From contig NC_085890.1 in assembly GCF_035222375.1 (NCBI RefSeq), positions 2,480,001 to 2,544,000 of the forward strand: DNA of 64,000 nucleotides. Direction: 5' to 3'. The DNA comes from Podospora pseudocomata (lineage: Eukaryota > Ascomycota > Sordariomycetes > Sordariales > Podosporaceae). This document shows positions 39,366 through 52,085 of this stretch, in pieces (position 1 is the first letter of the stretch; the number at the start of each line of letters is the position of its first letter). Position numbers and translations under genes: made by a program. A model generated the notes under the pieces. The model made no database searches and had not been told where the DNA came from. It saw only the letters and a program-made list of their open reading frames with translations.

Positions 39366-40405
39366 ATGGCAGGCATCACTTGTCAAATTTGATTTGTTGC
39401 TGCCCCTAGATGATTGTTGACAAATATTCTTGTCCTGACCTTAGATGGACAGCAGAGCAGGTGGTGACAAGTTAAACCCTGTCCGTAGCTATACCAGTGC
39501 TCTCGAGCCGCAGCATCAGACATTGCAATGAATCTCGGAGAGCTTGTGTAAGCTAGTTGAACAACCAACAAGGCCTCCTCAGCTGGGGCATGTGTATCCG
39601 TCGCGAGCCCACAAATGGTCGGCCGACAGCCGTGAAAATACAGAGCGTTTCCCAGAAGAAGATGAAAAGGCTTGACATCAACGTCATGAGGATGGAAATT
39701 GAAGAAATATGTCGACAATCCAGAGGCTATGTTGATCTCGCCTAGAGGCGTTACCTCGGCCTCGGGCGTTGCCTGCGGTGTAGGGGGGAGTATCACGGCG
39801 CTCGAGTTCTTACATTGCTCTACATGTTGTCAAGAACATACTAATCGACGACTTAGCGCAGGAAGTGAAACTAGGACTCGAGGTGCCAAGGGGGCAAAAC
39901 ATCGAGAGATCTTGTACAAAACGTATTACTACACCCTTCAAGTCCTACAGAATCAACTCATTAACCCCACAGATGAGCCCGCTTCACACCAATTTCCATC
40001 AACCAGATACAAGTCACTCCTCTTCCATCTCTTCATCAAACCAAGCCCTATCCCTCAGAGCCTTCTCAAACTCCACCGCGTCCAACCGGTATCTGGACCT
40101 CCACAAGACCGCCTTCACCCGCTCCCTCAGTCTGCACACGCGCACTGCGATCGATATCTGGTCGTCCACAAGTGCTAACTCCAGTCCATTACCAGCCGAC
40201 TCGAGTTCGTAAGGTATTCCAATCAGGTCCAACGTGGTCGTAAATGAAAGAATGGCACAAAAAGAAAGAGAAGCAGTTCTAGGAGCTCCTGTAACTGCAG
40301 GTTGAAACAGGAGTCGCAACTGGAACTGGTATCGCAACTGGAGCTGGTGGAGGTCGGGGAGAACTGCACGATGCTGCACATTTGCGATTGAGAAGTTGGA
40401 GCAGC
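39366..40405. other. Intergenic stretch with one weak ORF
   Basis: An open frame of 137 codons lies on minus (39383-39796). It has no domain I recognise and I do not call it a gene. Confidence 0.4.
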
Positions 40406-42182
40406 TCAAAATTCAACATGAAAAAGGCCCATCACAAGCTGAAGTACGCTCATGGTCATCCTCTTGCCGACACAGTTATTCGGACCGACAATAAAGGGTA
40501 TGAACGCCTCGGCATTTTTGACATACTCTTTGTTGTCGTCCAGCCGCCTTTCCGGCCCAAACTGAGCTGGCTCGGCGTAGAATTGTTCGCTGCGGTGGAG
40601 GGCGTACGCCGGGACCTGGACCGCCACGCCCCCGGGGATGTGGACGCCATCGACCGTGATGCCTTCGGGGGGTGTCCGTCTGGGGTCGTTGCTGGCGATC
40701 GGGTTGTCGACACGCATTGTTTCGTTGATGAGGGCGTCGAGGAGGGGGATTTTGGAGAGGTTTTGGTTGGTGAATTCGTCTGGGATGGTTTTGCCGTAGG
40801 CCTTTTGAAGTTGGACGTGGAGGAGGTCTTGGTAGTGGGGGTGGTTGGCGAGCTGGTAGAACAGGTGGGCGAGGACGGCACCGATGGTATCACTGCAATG
40901 ATGGAGATCAGTCACCGAGAATATCTTCTGAGAAAAAAAGACCTACGTCGCTCCGGTCAGGACCAAAGCCGCGTCCGAGTACAAGATGTTTTTGTTGGTA
41001 AAGGCAATTGGCTTTTCGGATCTCATGTCGTCCAGGAAGTGCTGCAGGATGTCGCCCTTGTTGTTGTCTTCCGCCTGTTTTTCGGTCTTGTGTCAACTTT
41101 GTTCATCTTCAGACCAACAGTATCACAGTCCTAACTTACCGCGGCCCTCCTATCAGCCATCAACATTGTCAACTGGTCAAACTCGGCGGCTGTCTTGCTC
41201 AGCTTCAGATTCTGGGCAATGCTAAGTAGCCACGTCAATTCTCCCATTTGTCCAATCTCTCCAAACATGCTCTCTAACAAGTGTAGCATCTTGTGTTCCT
41301 TTCCGGCTTCAATCGATCGGAACTCGTGCGAAAACCCAACCTTTCCCATGTGATCAAAAGGGATCAAGAGCGAAAACAACGGAGTGTCAATCGATTTACC
41401 ATTGAAGCTCGCAACCTTTGCCAACCAGGTATGGCAAACCTCTCGTGTTTTCGGCTCGTGGATCGCCAACGATAAAAGACAAATTCTATCGGTACACATG
41501 CTCTCCCCCGCAATGATCTACTCCTACGCTTTGTACTCACCCTTGGTAGAAAACGCCCGCTCCCACACCTTTCTCCGAGGCGCGTGTTCTTCCCTCGTCA
41601 TAATGGAGTCGAGGTTATACTCCCCCCTCGAAATGGATAACATCATAGACTCCGGCATTCAGCTTCCTGCATCCGCTGTCTCTCATGTGGATCTCTCTGA
41701 TCCCTTCGACCGAACACATAAAGACTTCGTTAGGGGCTACGCGCACAAAGTTGCCGTATTTTTTAAACAGGGCCGCTTGCTCGAGGTGCTTTTGGCCGTT
41801 GCGAGCTGCGTACAGGCTCGTGAGCTTGGTTATCTTGGCCAAAAATGGACCGGGGATGTGGCGTAGGGGGTGGAAGAAGAGGCGGTAGATGATGATGGAG
41901 GTGAAGAGGGCGGTGAGGTAGGAGAGGAATTAGGGTGGTGGAGAGGAGTAAACCTGGGAGGAGGGAAAGGCGGGCTGTTGCGTAGACGGTGAGGAGGAGG
42001 TACGAGGTGAGGTGGAAGAGGATGATGCGAAGGGCGGAGGTGTCGTGAAAGCGATGGATGAAGTAGCAGGCGTGGGAGAGCAAGCCTGTGAATGAGGCAA
42101 GGAGACAGGGGAGGACAAGAGGGGGAGGGTTGGAGCCATCGCTAGGAAAGAGGAGGATGTCCATTTTGGTGGAGGTAGACAT
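40406..42182 (-). pseudogene. Cytochrome P450 pseudogene with multi-helix N-terminus
   Basis: Seen: start MSTSTKMDILLFPSDG followed by three to four hydrophobic segments, as in ftmC-like fungal P450s. Then IYRLFFHPLRHIPGPF, LDSIMTREEHAPRRKVWERAFSTK, the I-helix ALVLTGAT-DTIGAVL across an intron, ETMR (ExxR), and the haem loop PFIVGPNNCVGKRM with its Cys. Introns near 41090-41140 and 40890-40950 splice cleanly. Damage: a one-base shift near 41930, an extra G in a G run near 41620, and an exon junction near 41440-41530 that does not keep frame. The C-terminus stops right after the haem region (HVEF). The substrate is unknown. The gene is divergent to the intact P450 at 43.6 kb. Confidence 0.8.
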
Positions 42183-43571
42183 GCGGAGAGGCGAAGAGCA
42201 TGAGAGCAGGAAATGGGATTGTGGCTTCTATGTCGCTATCTATAGGTACCAAGCTCCAAGACCTTCAAGCTGGAGTCGTGTTAGTGTCGTGCCTCACAAG
42301 AGGTGTGATGTGGCATCACTGCGGGGACTGGAACACCAAGACCCTGTTATCTTGGCGGATCCTCGCTCTGCAGTAGGGAGTTGGTAACTTCGGGCCTGGA
42401 CAGAGAGATCAGATCATCGCTGAAGTTGTGGGGGTAGAGGCCTTTATAATGGTTAGCTAAGATCTTCTCCCGCTGTCGAAACAGCGTTTGTCTTTATCCT
42501 TGCTGCTGACGACGCGGCCCAGGTGGTGCATATGCATGCCGACGGAGTTTGGCGAGGGTTGTCTTATCCCCTGTCGAGAGGCATGTTGGTGAGATTTATG
42601 CGGGCCAGTGGGTAGAATATAATTGTACTCATGCAACGAACTTGTGCAAACGGGTATGATGACGGCTTGTGTGTTTGAGGCTCGCAAAACCAATGTTGTG
42701 AAACACTGCTGATAAATAGATATTTCGACCACCTCCCGTCATTGTGATTCATTATGAGCGACTGGCCGGGGACGATTGGTGAGTGGCGTGATACTAACTA
42801 GCATGCTGACATGCTGCAGACAGGCAATTATTGATCGAAAAATGCAAATGCGGTTCAGCACTTGGTTGTCCTTTCTTCACATCCCGTTAGACCCTCCTTG
42901 GCAAGCATCTCTGTCTGGCCAATTCAAGGCAGCGAGTCGCAAAACGCCTATCTCTGCCTAGGTACCCCGCCATCCCACGTCTACAGCGAATGCAGAGTCA
43001 ACTGCCGGTCCACATATCAAGCAACCCGGGGAAAATGAAGTCGTATTCCACCCCATCCTCGCGAGTCCCCGACATGAATCACGCTTACACGATATGCAAC
43101 AACATGTGCTTCAAGTGTACAGGGCGGCAGCGAAGTGAGCTTGTGTATCCTTTGAACAACTCCCCCGCGCACGGGTTTCCTAATTCGAAGTAGTGGCGCA
43201 GTTATGGCCTTGATTCTATTCACGATCTACACCGCAGCGTTACATAAACGCGGTTGGTTCTCTGGTGCGACGTTACACCTAGTTTACATGCATGGAACTA
43301 TATGGTGGTATTACCATGTCGGTTCGCATCTTTTGCAGCTCTCGAGGAAACCGGTGAGATATAAGACTATGTTCTCCTCGTCTTGGCTACAGCAAGGCAG
43401 ACCTTGTGGCGAGGTCGGTATGGGAAGGGGGTTGCAGCAGCACCCATGTGAAACTAGAAGGCAGTGAGCTTCGAGTACAAGAAGACCACTCACCCTGGCC
43501 TGTGGAGTTTATCTTGAAGATCCAGTCCCTCCTGTCAAGCCTTTCTCATCCAGGCCCAGGATCAAAGCAAA
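42183..43571. other. Divergent promoter region between two P450 genes
   Basis: About 1.4 kb, no gene recognised. Confidence 0.5.
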
Positions 43572-45228
43572 ATGGACTTCTTCGACGACCTGATCAACCT
43601 TAACTTCGACCTCGACCCCACCACCGCCCTCACCCTCGCAGCAGGCTCCTTCGCAGTCTGGTACATCACCACCGCTTTCATCTCCTGGTACCGCTACCGC
43701 CACCTCCCCGGCCCCTTCGTCGCCAAGTTCTCCTACATCTGGCAGGTCTACACCATCGCCACCGGCCGCGTCAAAGAAAACTACATCAACCTCCGCGAGT
43801 ATGGCCCCCTCGTTTTGACCGCCCCGGGCACCGTCGTCACCAGCGATCCCGAAATCTTCCGCAGGGCCAACGGTGCCAGGAGCAAGTATGATCGATCCCC
43901 TTGGTACGCGGCCGGCAAGTTCAAGCATGATACCACCAATATGGGGACTTTGATCGACACCCCCGAACATGATGCGATCAAGTCCAAGACTGCCGGGCCC
44001 TACGCCGGGAGGGAGGCAGAGGGTGGGTTGGAAAGTGTCGTTGATGCCCAACTGGTGAGACTTGTGGATTTGATCAAGCGAAAGTATGTCTCTAGGAACG
44101 GGGAGTTGGTGCAGACGGACTTTTCCAAGATCTCGCGGTTCTTTACACTGGATGTGATCTCCAAGCTGCTCTTTGGGACCCCGTGGGGCCATCTGGATGA
44201 GGGGATCGATGTACTTGGTTGGTGTGTGGCGATGGACGACAGGTTGGTGTTGATGTTCTTGATGATGGAGCTTCCTGCGTTGAGGTACCTCTTTGGCGGA
44301 AGCTATGGGCTATTGAGATGGTTTGGACCGCAGCCAGGCGATAAGTTTGGGTTGGGAGTGGTCATGGGCTACGTTAACAAGCTCATTGGAGAGCATTTTA
44401 CCGACAAGGATTTGAAGCAAAAGGACATGATGAGCGGCTTCATTCGCAACGGACTGTCAGAGATGGAATGCCAGGGTGAGGCACTCCTTGTAATTTTGGC
44501 GGGCTCCGATACTTCTGCGGTTAGTTATATCACTACTCAACATGAGAAAATACAGCTGACACATCCCAGGGAACCATCCGCTCCACCATCCTCTACCTCA
44601 TGTCCAACCCCCAAGCCTACGGCCGCTTCAAGAGGGAGATCAAAGAAGCCCTGCAGCAAGGCAAAGTCTCCTCCCCCATCACCAACGAAGAAGCCCTCAA
44701 GCTCCCCTACCTCCAAGCCATCATCACCGAAGCTTCCCGGATCGGCACCCCCTTGACCTTTGGCCACTACAAGGTCGTCCCCAAGGGCGGCGATACTGTG
44801 AACGGGATGTACCTTCCGGCAGGAACGGAAATCGGACATAACGCCCTCTCGTTGACGCACAATAAGGAGATCTTTGGTGAGGACGCGGATATCTTCAGAC
44901 CGGAGAGGTTTCTGGAGGCGGACCCGGAGAGGAAGGCACGCATGTTGAAGGCGTTGGATATGCTGTTTGGGTCGGGGAGGTGGACTTGCGCAGGCAAGAA
45001 CTTGGCGCTGATGGAGTTGAATAAAATTTTCTTTGAGGTAAGTTGATGGGTGTGGTGATGTGGTGATGTGAGGAGAGGTTGCTTACGAGGTTTACTTCAC
45101 AGTTGCTGAGGCACTTTGACTTTCAGATTGTCAATGTGCAGAACCCGGTCAAGGAGAGGGCGTATTTGACTAAGTTGCATGAGGATATGTTTGTGAGGAT
45201 TACGGAGACGGATTGGAGTACTATTTGA
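43572..45228 (+). CDS. Cytochrome P450, pisatin-demethylase-like, 3 exons
   Basis: join(43572..44519, 44570..45037, 45103..45228), 513 aa. Splice sites are GTTAGT..CAG and GTAAGT..CAG. Seen: one N-terminal anchor (ALTLAAGSFAVWYITTAFI), the Pro hinge HLPGP, I-helix LAGSDTSA (about 310-316), ExxR as EASR (370-373), FRPERF, and the haem loop FGSGRWTCAGK with Cys456. All conserved parts are intact. Known: the closest family look is CYP57-type pisatin demethylases and relatives. These ER-bound monooxygenases act on plant or fungal aromatics with a P450 reductase. The real substrate cannot be told. It is the only intact oxidising enzyme in this part of the window. Confidence 0.9.
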
Positions 45229-45679
45229 GGGCTTGCTAAAGGGGTTTGCGTGAACTTCTTTGTATTTGTTATGAGTTGTTATGAGGGGATCTTTGATGGC
45301 GTTTATCTGGTCTTTTGTATTCTTTGATCAAACGCGTGGCCTTTGTCTTTCAGGGATTAAGAGTTGCCTAGCTGGAATGAAGTTTTGAACCAAAGCACGA
45401 TATAGTGAACTGGGCATGCTCCTCTTAAAAAGAATAAATGGCACAGGAGCTTGAATGAAGGACTTAAAGGGTAACTAACAGACTAACAAATATAGTGGAA
45501 TAGAGCAGACCCCCAGTACACTAAGTACGGAGAGCCTTTTAATGCCAACCTATAGGAGGCTTCGATCGCAACGAATGGCCGGATAATGGCACATCTCCCC
45601 CCCACTACATACAAATTCTAAATTACATATGGATAGATAAGGTAATGCAGATTCTTATAAATTATTTAATAATTTAGCT
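45229..45679. other. Intergenic, AT-rich
   Basis: No gene recognised. It leads into LINE remains. Confidence 0.4.
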
Positions 45680-46250
45680 TAGCCAGCGAGTCGAGACGGT
45701 GCGGAAATTAAACCACAGCCTTATGACAGATTCTTAGGCATATGGTTAGACTGGAGACTAAACTGGAGAGCACACAAAGGAAAGGTAGTTGAACAGCTGA
45801 GGACTCAAGACTACGCACTATCCAGGATTGCAGCTAAAACCTGAGGCCCAGGCCTCATCAGAGCGCGAGAGGTATACACCAAGTGCATCAGAAGCGTCAT
45901 AGCTTATGGAGCTGTCAACTACCACACACCCACTCCAACTCGAGGTCAACCACGGGGTCTGGCGAAGAGGCTGGCGAAGCTCAGATAAGGAACCTCAGGA
46001 TAGTGGCCGGAGCATACAAGGCTACACCAATTAGAAACTTGGAAACCGAAACCTGGGTGCCACCACTGGACCTATACCTCAACAAGAGACTGGCAGACTT
46101 TGAAGCCCGGCCACAGAACCCATGCTTACACAGCGGGCAAGGACTAGATACATCAAAGCACCTACCAGGGTAGCTCGTTTAAGAAGCGTGTAATAGGATA
46201 TACCGATGTTTCTAAAGACGGAGATTAGGCTAAAGACCCGTTTACCCACA
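45680..46250 (+). mobile_element. LINE (non-LTR) fragment, C-terminal RT region
   Basis: Seen: readable pieces of a Tad-like LINE: DRFLGIWLDWRLNWRAHKG, LSRIAAKT followed by a TGA (Trp in the family), GLIRAREVYTKCIRSVIAYG, then, after a frame change, QIRNLRIVAGAYKATPIRNLE and LDLYLNKRLADFEARP. Near 46195 VGYTDVS-like codons hint at the start of the RNase H domain. All frames are broken. It is an old, dead fragment with no full-length element around it. Confidence 0.75.
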
Positions 46251-46808
46251 GGAACCTATAGTCATTGAGAGGACTATTATTACTATTAACCAGTAGGTTA
46301 GCCAGCAGTAGAGCCAAAGCGAGAGCTAAAGAAAGACCCCGGTACCCACGACAAAAGTAATACTAACGTTATAGGTTGGATGACCAGGAAATGGACCACA
46401 TGTGGATCTGGTCCACCACCACCACACCAGCCACACAACCTTGTTGAGATTACCCCTGAATGCTCACACTGGCCACAACAAGACTAATATTGGGTCAATT
46501 TCTATGGGAGTTATACCAAAATGTAGCTCAATCACTGTCAGAGTCAAACATTGCATCTGCTTCTCGCTTGCGCATGGTTTAAACCCAATGACGTGCGCTG
46601 CGCCGCACAGGCTAGGCTAGCTCTGGCTGCTCCACATCCTCCTTGGCTACCACTTCTTCCTCTACCACCCTCCCTTCGTTGCGGGCCTCTTCTAGTTCAT
46701 AAAGCCTCACAAACTTGGAATTCGAGTCTTCTCTGTTCAACTTACGCCTTTTTCTTACTTCCTGGGCTTTCTGGGCGTTCTGTTAGTACCTTACCGCATC
46801 AGCTTTAT
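46251..46808. other. Intergenic next to solo LTR
   Basis: No gene recognised. Confidence 0.4.
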
Positions 46809-47316
46809 TGTTACAACCTGCACCGGGAGTGGATACAGACTGCAAGGCAGTACGCCAGAGGTGAATATGACAGGATGATCGAAGGTTGTGACAAGCGTCT
46901 CAGACATGGGGTTCACTGTCAACAACAGGTCGTTCTAACAAAGAGCTACTGAGAGTAGATTGTAGACAAATGAACTTGATTGCTTGCATGAGGAATCAGA
47001 TTCCTCGACATGGGGAGCGCTGGGCACTCCCCCCTATTTATGTGAAGCTATCTACATATGTTTCTGAAGTATCTTTGTACCTTGCTCAGTGTGCTCAGTG
47101 GTCTTGGCGGCTGAGCAGACTGAGCAACCTTTCATGATCAATGTGCTCAGTGTGCTCAGTGGTCTTGGCCACTGATCAGACTGAGCACCTCCTGATTGGT
47201 CGTATGGGGGCTTATGGGTCTTTCCATCCCTGGCCCAATGATTGGCTGAGGTGTCCCAACGCCTCGGGAATCACCCAGTGGTTCCTGTACAGGGGTATTA
47301 CGCTTGGGGCGTAACA
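46809..47316 (+). repeat. Solo LTR, copy 1
   Basis: 508 bp, starts TGTTACAACC and ends GGGCGTAACA, so it has TG..CA ends with a 6-bp inverted repeat. Copy 2 lies at 53098-53545 in the same orientation. The left 290 bp are about 96% identical by eye between the copies, mostly differing by transitions. Inside copy 1 is a tandem stretch built on GCTCAGTGTGCTCAGTGGTC (about 47085-47190) that copy 2 replaces with another repeat. No target duplication is visible (TTTAT on the left, TCCTA on the right). Confidence 0.8.
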
Positions 47317-47765
47317 TCCTAGTTAAGATCTCGGCCGTCTCGCTCAACTACCGCGACACTGGGGTCGTCAACGGGTTATACAACTACTATAATAAACCTA
47401 GCACTCCCAGAAAACCGCTCATTCCCGTATCTAATATGTGCGACACTGTGGTTGCTGTTGGTAATCACAACAGTCCCTAGAAAGTAGGCGACAAGGTTGT
47501 GTCTACATTTCTTCAGTCGCATGTCACCGGTCAGGTCTACCCCGAGCATTTAGCTACTGGTTTAGGAAAGCCGTTAGATAGGTGCTTGCAAAGTTATAGA
47601 GTTTTTGGAAATGAGGGGTTAGTCAAGGCGCCGGGGTATTTGACGGATGAGGAGGCGAGCTGTTTGCCTATTGCTGCGGTCACGGCTTGGATGGCGGTTC
47701 ATGGGATGGGCTGCCAGGGGGCCTACATGATAGTTGGCAAAGCTTTAGTATACTTAAGGTATTGG
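47317..47765 (+). pseudogene. Zinc-type alcohol dehydrogenase relic, N-terminal half
   Basis: Seen: VKISAVSLNYRDTGVV, PLIPVSNMCDTVVAVG, a TAG near 47477 where the family has Trp, then VGDKVVSTFLQSHVTGQVYP and LPIAAVTAWMAVHGM. This is the GroES-like catalytic half of an MDR alcohol dehydrogenase. It starts directly at the end of solo LTR copy 1 and fades at about 47705, before the Rossmann fold. Several changes are G-to-A or C-to-T as in RIP. The matching C-terminal half lies in opposite orientation at 52.3-52.8 kb. Confidence 0.8.
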
Positions 47766-48332
47766 TGATTTCGGGTTTATATGCCATCAACTCTCCGATA
47801 TGTTTCGGATTTAGTTATCTTGACAGTTTTCTGAGATAGCATGCCTTGAGCCGCCTTGGGGGCTAGTGGCGGAGATATACCTGCCGTAAAGTACGCGCGT
47901 ACACTGTGCTACAGCAGGACTGTTTCAACGTATGAGCGGCTGAATGCCATCGCCACCACTTGAGCCTCACCTGCACGTTTTGATTGGCAAACTTAAGTTC
48001 TATGACGTACTGGAGCTAAGATAAACCCGCGACTACATTGTCTGGTGGAGGCGTAGCTGTACTACCTCTGAATCATTCTGGCAATCAGATCAGGCTACGA
48101 GTCTGGGCACTTGGTTGGATTGGCCTGTTCGGTTTCAAAGATGTCGGCATGACGTGTTCTCTGATCCTGAAAAGCCCTAAATAGCGCAGCCTTGTCTCTA
48201 CAAGAAGCATAAAAAGAGTCGACAATCTCCGGGGTTACGTGATAGTCAATCAGCCCAAGCCCAATAACCACTGCCCATCGACACAATTGTTCACCAGTGA
48301 ACTAGCAAGTTTCCGTCCTACATCCAGTCACC
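47766..48332. other. Intergenic upstream of the LRAT-like gene
   Basis: No gene recognised. It contains the breakpoint of the alcohol dehydrogenase relic at its left end and presumably the promoter of the next gene. Confidence 0.45.
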
Positions 48333-49174
48333 ATGGCAGAGGGACAGCGAGACGTTTATCTTTACCGCCGACCCATCACCAGCCTTGCCAAAGTCCCCTT
48401 TGTGAATAAGTCGACCCATGCCTCCATCAGCCATTGGGCAGTCTGCGTAGGCGAAACATGTTACGAGGTCACCCATACCCTTAACCATCCGACGGGGAAA
48501 CCCCGTGACATACGAACCATTACCAAGTCAGAATGGATTCAGCACGCGCAAGAAAAGAGGCTTGTCTACCAGTATACACATTATGGGAAATGCAATGCAG
48601 AATGGACGGATGACGACATCAAGAAATGCGGTAAGTGCATAGGTACCCATGCCTTCTACCATAGCTTTAACATGCTCAGGCTGCTGACCAATCTTCCTCA
48701 CCCTCTTTAGCGGACGACATATGGAAGAGAGTCTTCGACGGAACCTACGAGAACTTCGAATCGAACTGCCAAGAATTCGCCCATTTGCTTATGCGGTGCA
48801 TCGTAAACGATTTGCGTCAAGACACGGTCCCAAATCGGTGGGAAAGCTACAATCCTGACGCTCTCGTACCGGCAGCAATGATCACAGGAGGACCTGGTTT
48901 CACAGCAGGGGTAGTCAAAATGACCACAGCGACAGCGGCAACGGGTGCGGTGGGGGGCGTAACAATTCTCGATGTCGCCACCACGGGAGGCATTCTGACG
49001 GGAATTTTTGGGATGATTGCCTTTGCATCACATAAATACAACAAATACAGACGATACAAGAAGAGCAAGGCACTGGTAGCGGAGTGGCATTCGATAAGGA
49101 ATACCACCACCAAGAAAGGATGGCGCCGAGTCTTTTCAAGGAGCTCATGGCGACGCATGTGGGATACAATCTGA
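48333..49174 (+). CDS. LRAT/NlpC-P60-like protein with C-terminal membrane segment, 2 exons
   Basis: join(48333..48630, 48711..49174), 253 aa, GTAAGT..TTTAG intron in frame. Seen: ISHWAVCVGETCYEVTH with His34, and later NFESNCQEFAHLL with Cys119. In LRAT-type (circularly permuted NlpC/P60) proteins the catalytic His sits in an HWAxYVG-like strand and the Cys in an NCEHF-like motif downstream, and the spacing here fits. A hydrophobic, Gly/Thr-rich stretch (about 172-204) and a basic tail (HKYNKYRRYKKSK) follow, so the protein is probably membrane-anchored. Known members are acyltransferases or thiol peptidases. Which of these applies here is open. It is intact although surrounded by relics and solo LTRs. 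Confidence 0.68.
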
Positions 49175-49936
49175 TTGGTGGTCATCATAAAGATATTGGA
49201 AGATAGGGTCATGGCCCACAGGTCAGACTATCTCTCAGCGTTATTCAGGGGCATCATGTATCTATTCAGCCATTACCCCCCTCATTTATATGTCCTAGGT
49301 ATCTCACAATCAACTCTCCTAACCACATCGTTCAGCAAATAATAACCAAAATGATAGCTAGATCGACAGAGGGCAGGGCTACTACAGTTGCTATAAAGGC
49401 AAGAGGCATTCCGGTACAAATACGGGTGTCTTTGCGTCCAACAGTGTAGTATGATAGTATGCGGCCAGTGATCTTCGTTATTCTAGCTAAAAGTCCCGAA
49501 TAGGTAGTATTTGCAAGCCGGGGGGGATGGGGTTTGAGGGCGGGAGTTCGTGAACAAGTAAGGCCGCTGCTCAATAGAGGCGAAAGTGGCTGAATCGGTG
49601 AAAATAAAGTCCAACCAATTTAGCGGGAGCAAAGAAGGCGAGCTTGAAGAGCGTGGGCCAACCAGGTGGACCCACACAACACCCTAGTTTGGGAGGAGGG
49701 AAGTTGGAAACTCTCGAGTGCGGTGCCAGCTAATTATCTGATAAAGTTTGGCCACGTTGGGTAACTGGGGTTTACGGTTAAGGTTCACGCACAGAGCAAG
49801 ATTTTCTTGTCGAATACCAGATCTTTGAGTCCAACGCTTTTTTCGTTCACAGGCACCGTCTCACCTCTCACCGTCTCACTTCTCAGTCCTCACCGTTTCG
49901 TCTAGCTCAACAATCACGAACCGTTTACCCTTCAGC
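49175..49936. other. Intergenic
   Basis: No gene recognised. Confidence 0.45.
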
Positions 49937-52085
49937 ATAGCGCTGCACAAACTTCCCACCGAACTGCAAACCCGTATCTGCCGAACTACTGAACGAAGAC
50001 GACCATCATAGTCTGGTATCGCTCTCGTTGACCAACCGACATTTTCGGGCTGTTGCCAATACGTGCCTACTCAACCGTTTGACCTTCAACGTTACATCTG
50101 ATAATCTTGAGGGATTGATCGAAGATTACTCCCGGTGCCTGGACCGAATGACGGGTTTCGTCACGTTCGCGTCCTCGAGATCCACGGTTCGACGACCGAG
50201 TATGAAATCAGCTGCACACGGCACAGCTTTTGTGGACAAGGTTGCTGGGATGACCTAAACAGAGACAAGTTTGATAGCCTTCCTGATGACTGGCCGGGGG
50301 GCAGCCCCACCACACCATCTCCCCTTTTCCAGAGTGCGTATACGTGGGACAAGAGCTGGGAGCCTTTGGCCAAATTCATCAGCAGGTTACCCGGGCTCAC
50401 CGATGTCATGTACAAGGCGAGAGAGCAGTTTCCGCCATGCCTGCTCCGCGCCATCGAAAGCAAAAGTCTGCCATCAGGCCGTCCCGTGCGGCTCCATCAT
50501 GGCACATTTCAGCTGCGGAGGATAGAGGTTGAAGCTAGCACTGGACAGTCCTTCATCTGAAGTTCTTGGCCTCGCATATCCTACGGTCCCTATACGCGTT
50601 ACCGATTCTCATGAATACGCGCTCATCAGATCCCCATGTCTCTACAGCATCTCGCTATCTAACGACAGCTCTATCAGTGAAGCGAGTGGAATGTACATGG
50701 AAGTAATCAAAGAAATATTACAGACCGAAGGACTGGCGCCAAATCTGGGCGAGATTATTCTGCGTCCACACCGCCTCGCCTCGATATTTCCCAAAACGAA
50801 CAGCGGAGTTGATCTCACAAAGGAACTCGGCAACGGGATTCGACGGCCTCATCGTCAAGCAATTGAGCGGCTCAGGGCGATGTATTTCGTCGACCAGAAT
50901 CTAGCTGGAATCTGCCAACATCTGGATCTCAGTGCCCTGACCACCCTCGACCTTCACTGGCCCGGCCATGCGGGGAGGCACTTGTCCGAAAAGCATCGTT
51001 TCCCTTCCCTGACGACCCTTGTCGTCGACGTGGCCAACCTCATCTTGGCTCCAACCCTCTACTCTCAAGTCACTCACTTCATCCGAGCTCACCCGCACCT
51101 CCAGAACCTACTTGTGAGGTTTTGGGATTGGTCAATCGTGTCATTTGCAGGCGAGGAGCACCATGAAATGGTGTTTCCATGCATGGAGTCCTTGGGCTTT
51201 CAAAACGCACGATATCCGCATAGCCCCACTGAGGTTGAGAGTTCGTTGAGTTCCGCGCGGGAAATTGAAGGCCTGGGCGCCCTGTACCCAAGCGTCAAGA
51301 ATCTCTCCCTTCCTGTGCGGAGATTACAAGGCAGCAAGGCCGAGGTTGCATTATACCAAACTATTGGGCAGAGCTTTCCCAAGCTTAAGCGTCTTTCTCT
51401 CACGCTGGATGCGTCACTGAAGGCAATGAACGTGCTTGATCGGTGGCAACTATTCGAACTATTTAAAAGCATAGCGTTTGAGTGTTGCAGGGTAAACAAG
51501 TGCCCGCAGCTGTTGGAAGAGGAAGGCGAAGACATTCGTCTCTTTAAGGAACGGCCGCTTCACCACATCCTTGGACTGGTCTATGGGGGACTCACGAACG
51601 GAGATATTATCGACTGTATTGTGAATTGCGCGCTGGATGAGAAACTCGCCAGGCAGATCTTTCTGGCAGTCTCGTCTCCAACATTGGAGGTCATGGCAGT
51701 TCGTAGTGGGGGTCACTTCGTCGAAGCGAGTTGGAGATCCATCGGGATGCCACACACTCTGCTCGGGATAGCAGTGGGCAGTCCGGCGTTGTTTGACACA
51801 TGTTTAGGAATGGAACAATACTTGAGGGGTTTGAGAAGCGAGTTGGTGGTCGATAGATACTTTTGTGGTGAAAAGAAGGAGAAGCTGAGGATCAAAGAGA
51901 AGATAGGAAGAAAGGAGCGTTGGGACCAGAGCCCAACCCTTTCGAGGTATCATCGGGGCAATGCTGGGGCGGGCGTGAACGTTGACAACGCTTTGTTGAG
52001 ATGCTTCAGGAGACTGTGGTCTTCGAAGGAGGGGAGCCGAGGGTTATGGGAGGACTGGGAGAGCAGGGATCCATGTGGGATTTGA
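49937..52085 (+). pseudogene. F-box/LRR-like protein, broken by frameshifts
   Basis: Seen: an F-box-like start KLPTELQTRICR followed, one frame on, by SLVSLSLTNRHFRAVANTCLLNRLTF, the usual layout of fungal F-box proteins. Next come a middle part (about 50135-50525) and a long open part (about 50535-52085, about 515 aa) with weak leucine-rich spacing: LTTLDLHWPGH, FPSLTTLVVDVANL and FPKLKRLSLTLDA. Frame changes lie near 49985, 50150 and 50530, none with intron signals, and no start ATG is visible. Role in intact relatives: substrate adaptor of SCF ubiquitin ligases. The long 3' ORF could still be expressed as a shorter protein. Confidence 0.65.

Noticed and set aside
43509-44192. Minus-strand open frame of 227 codons rich in Gly, Asp and Glu
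   Set aside because: It is a shadow of the first exon of the intact P450.
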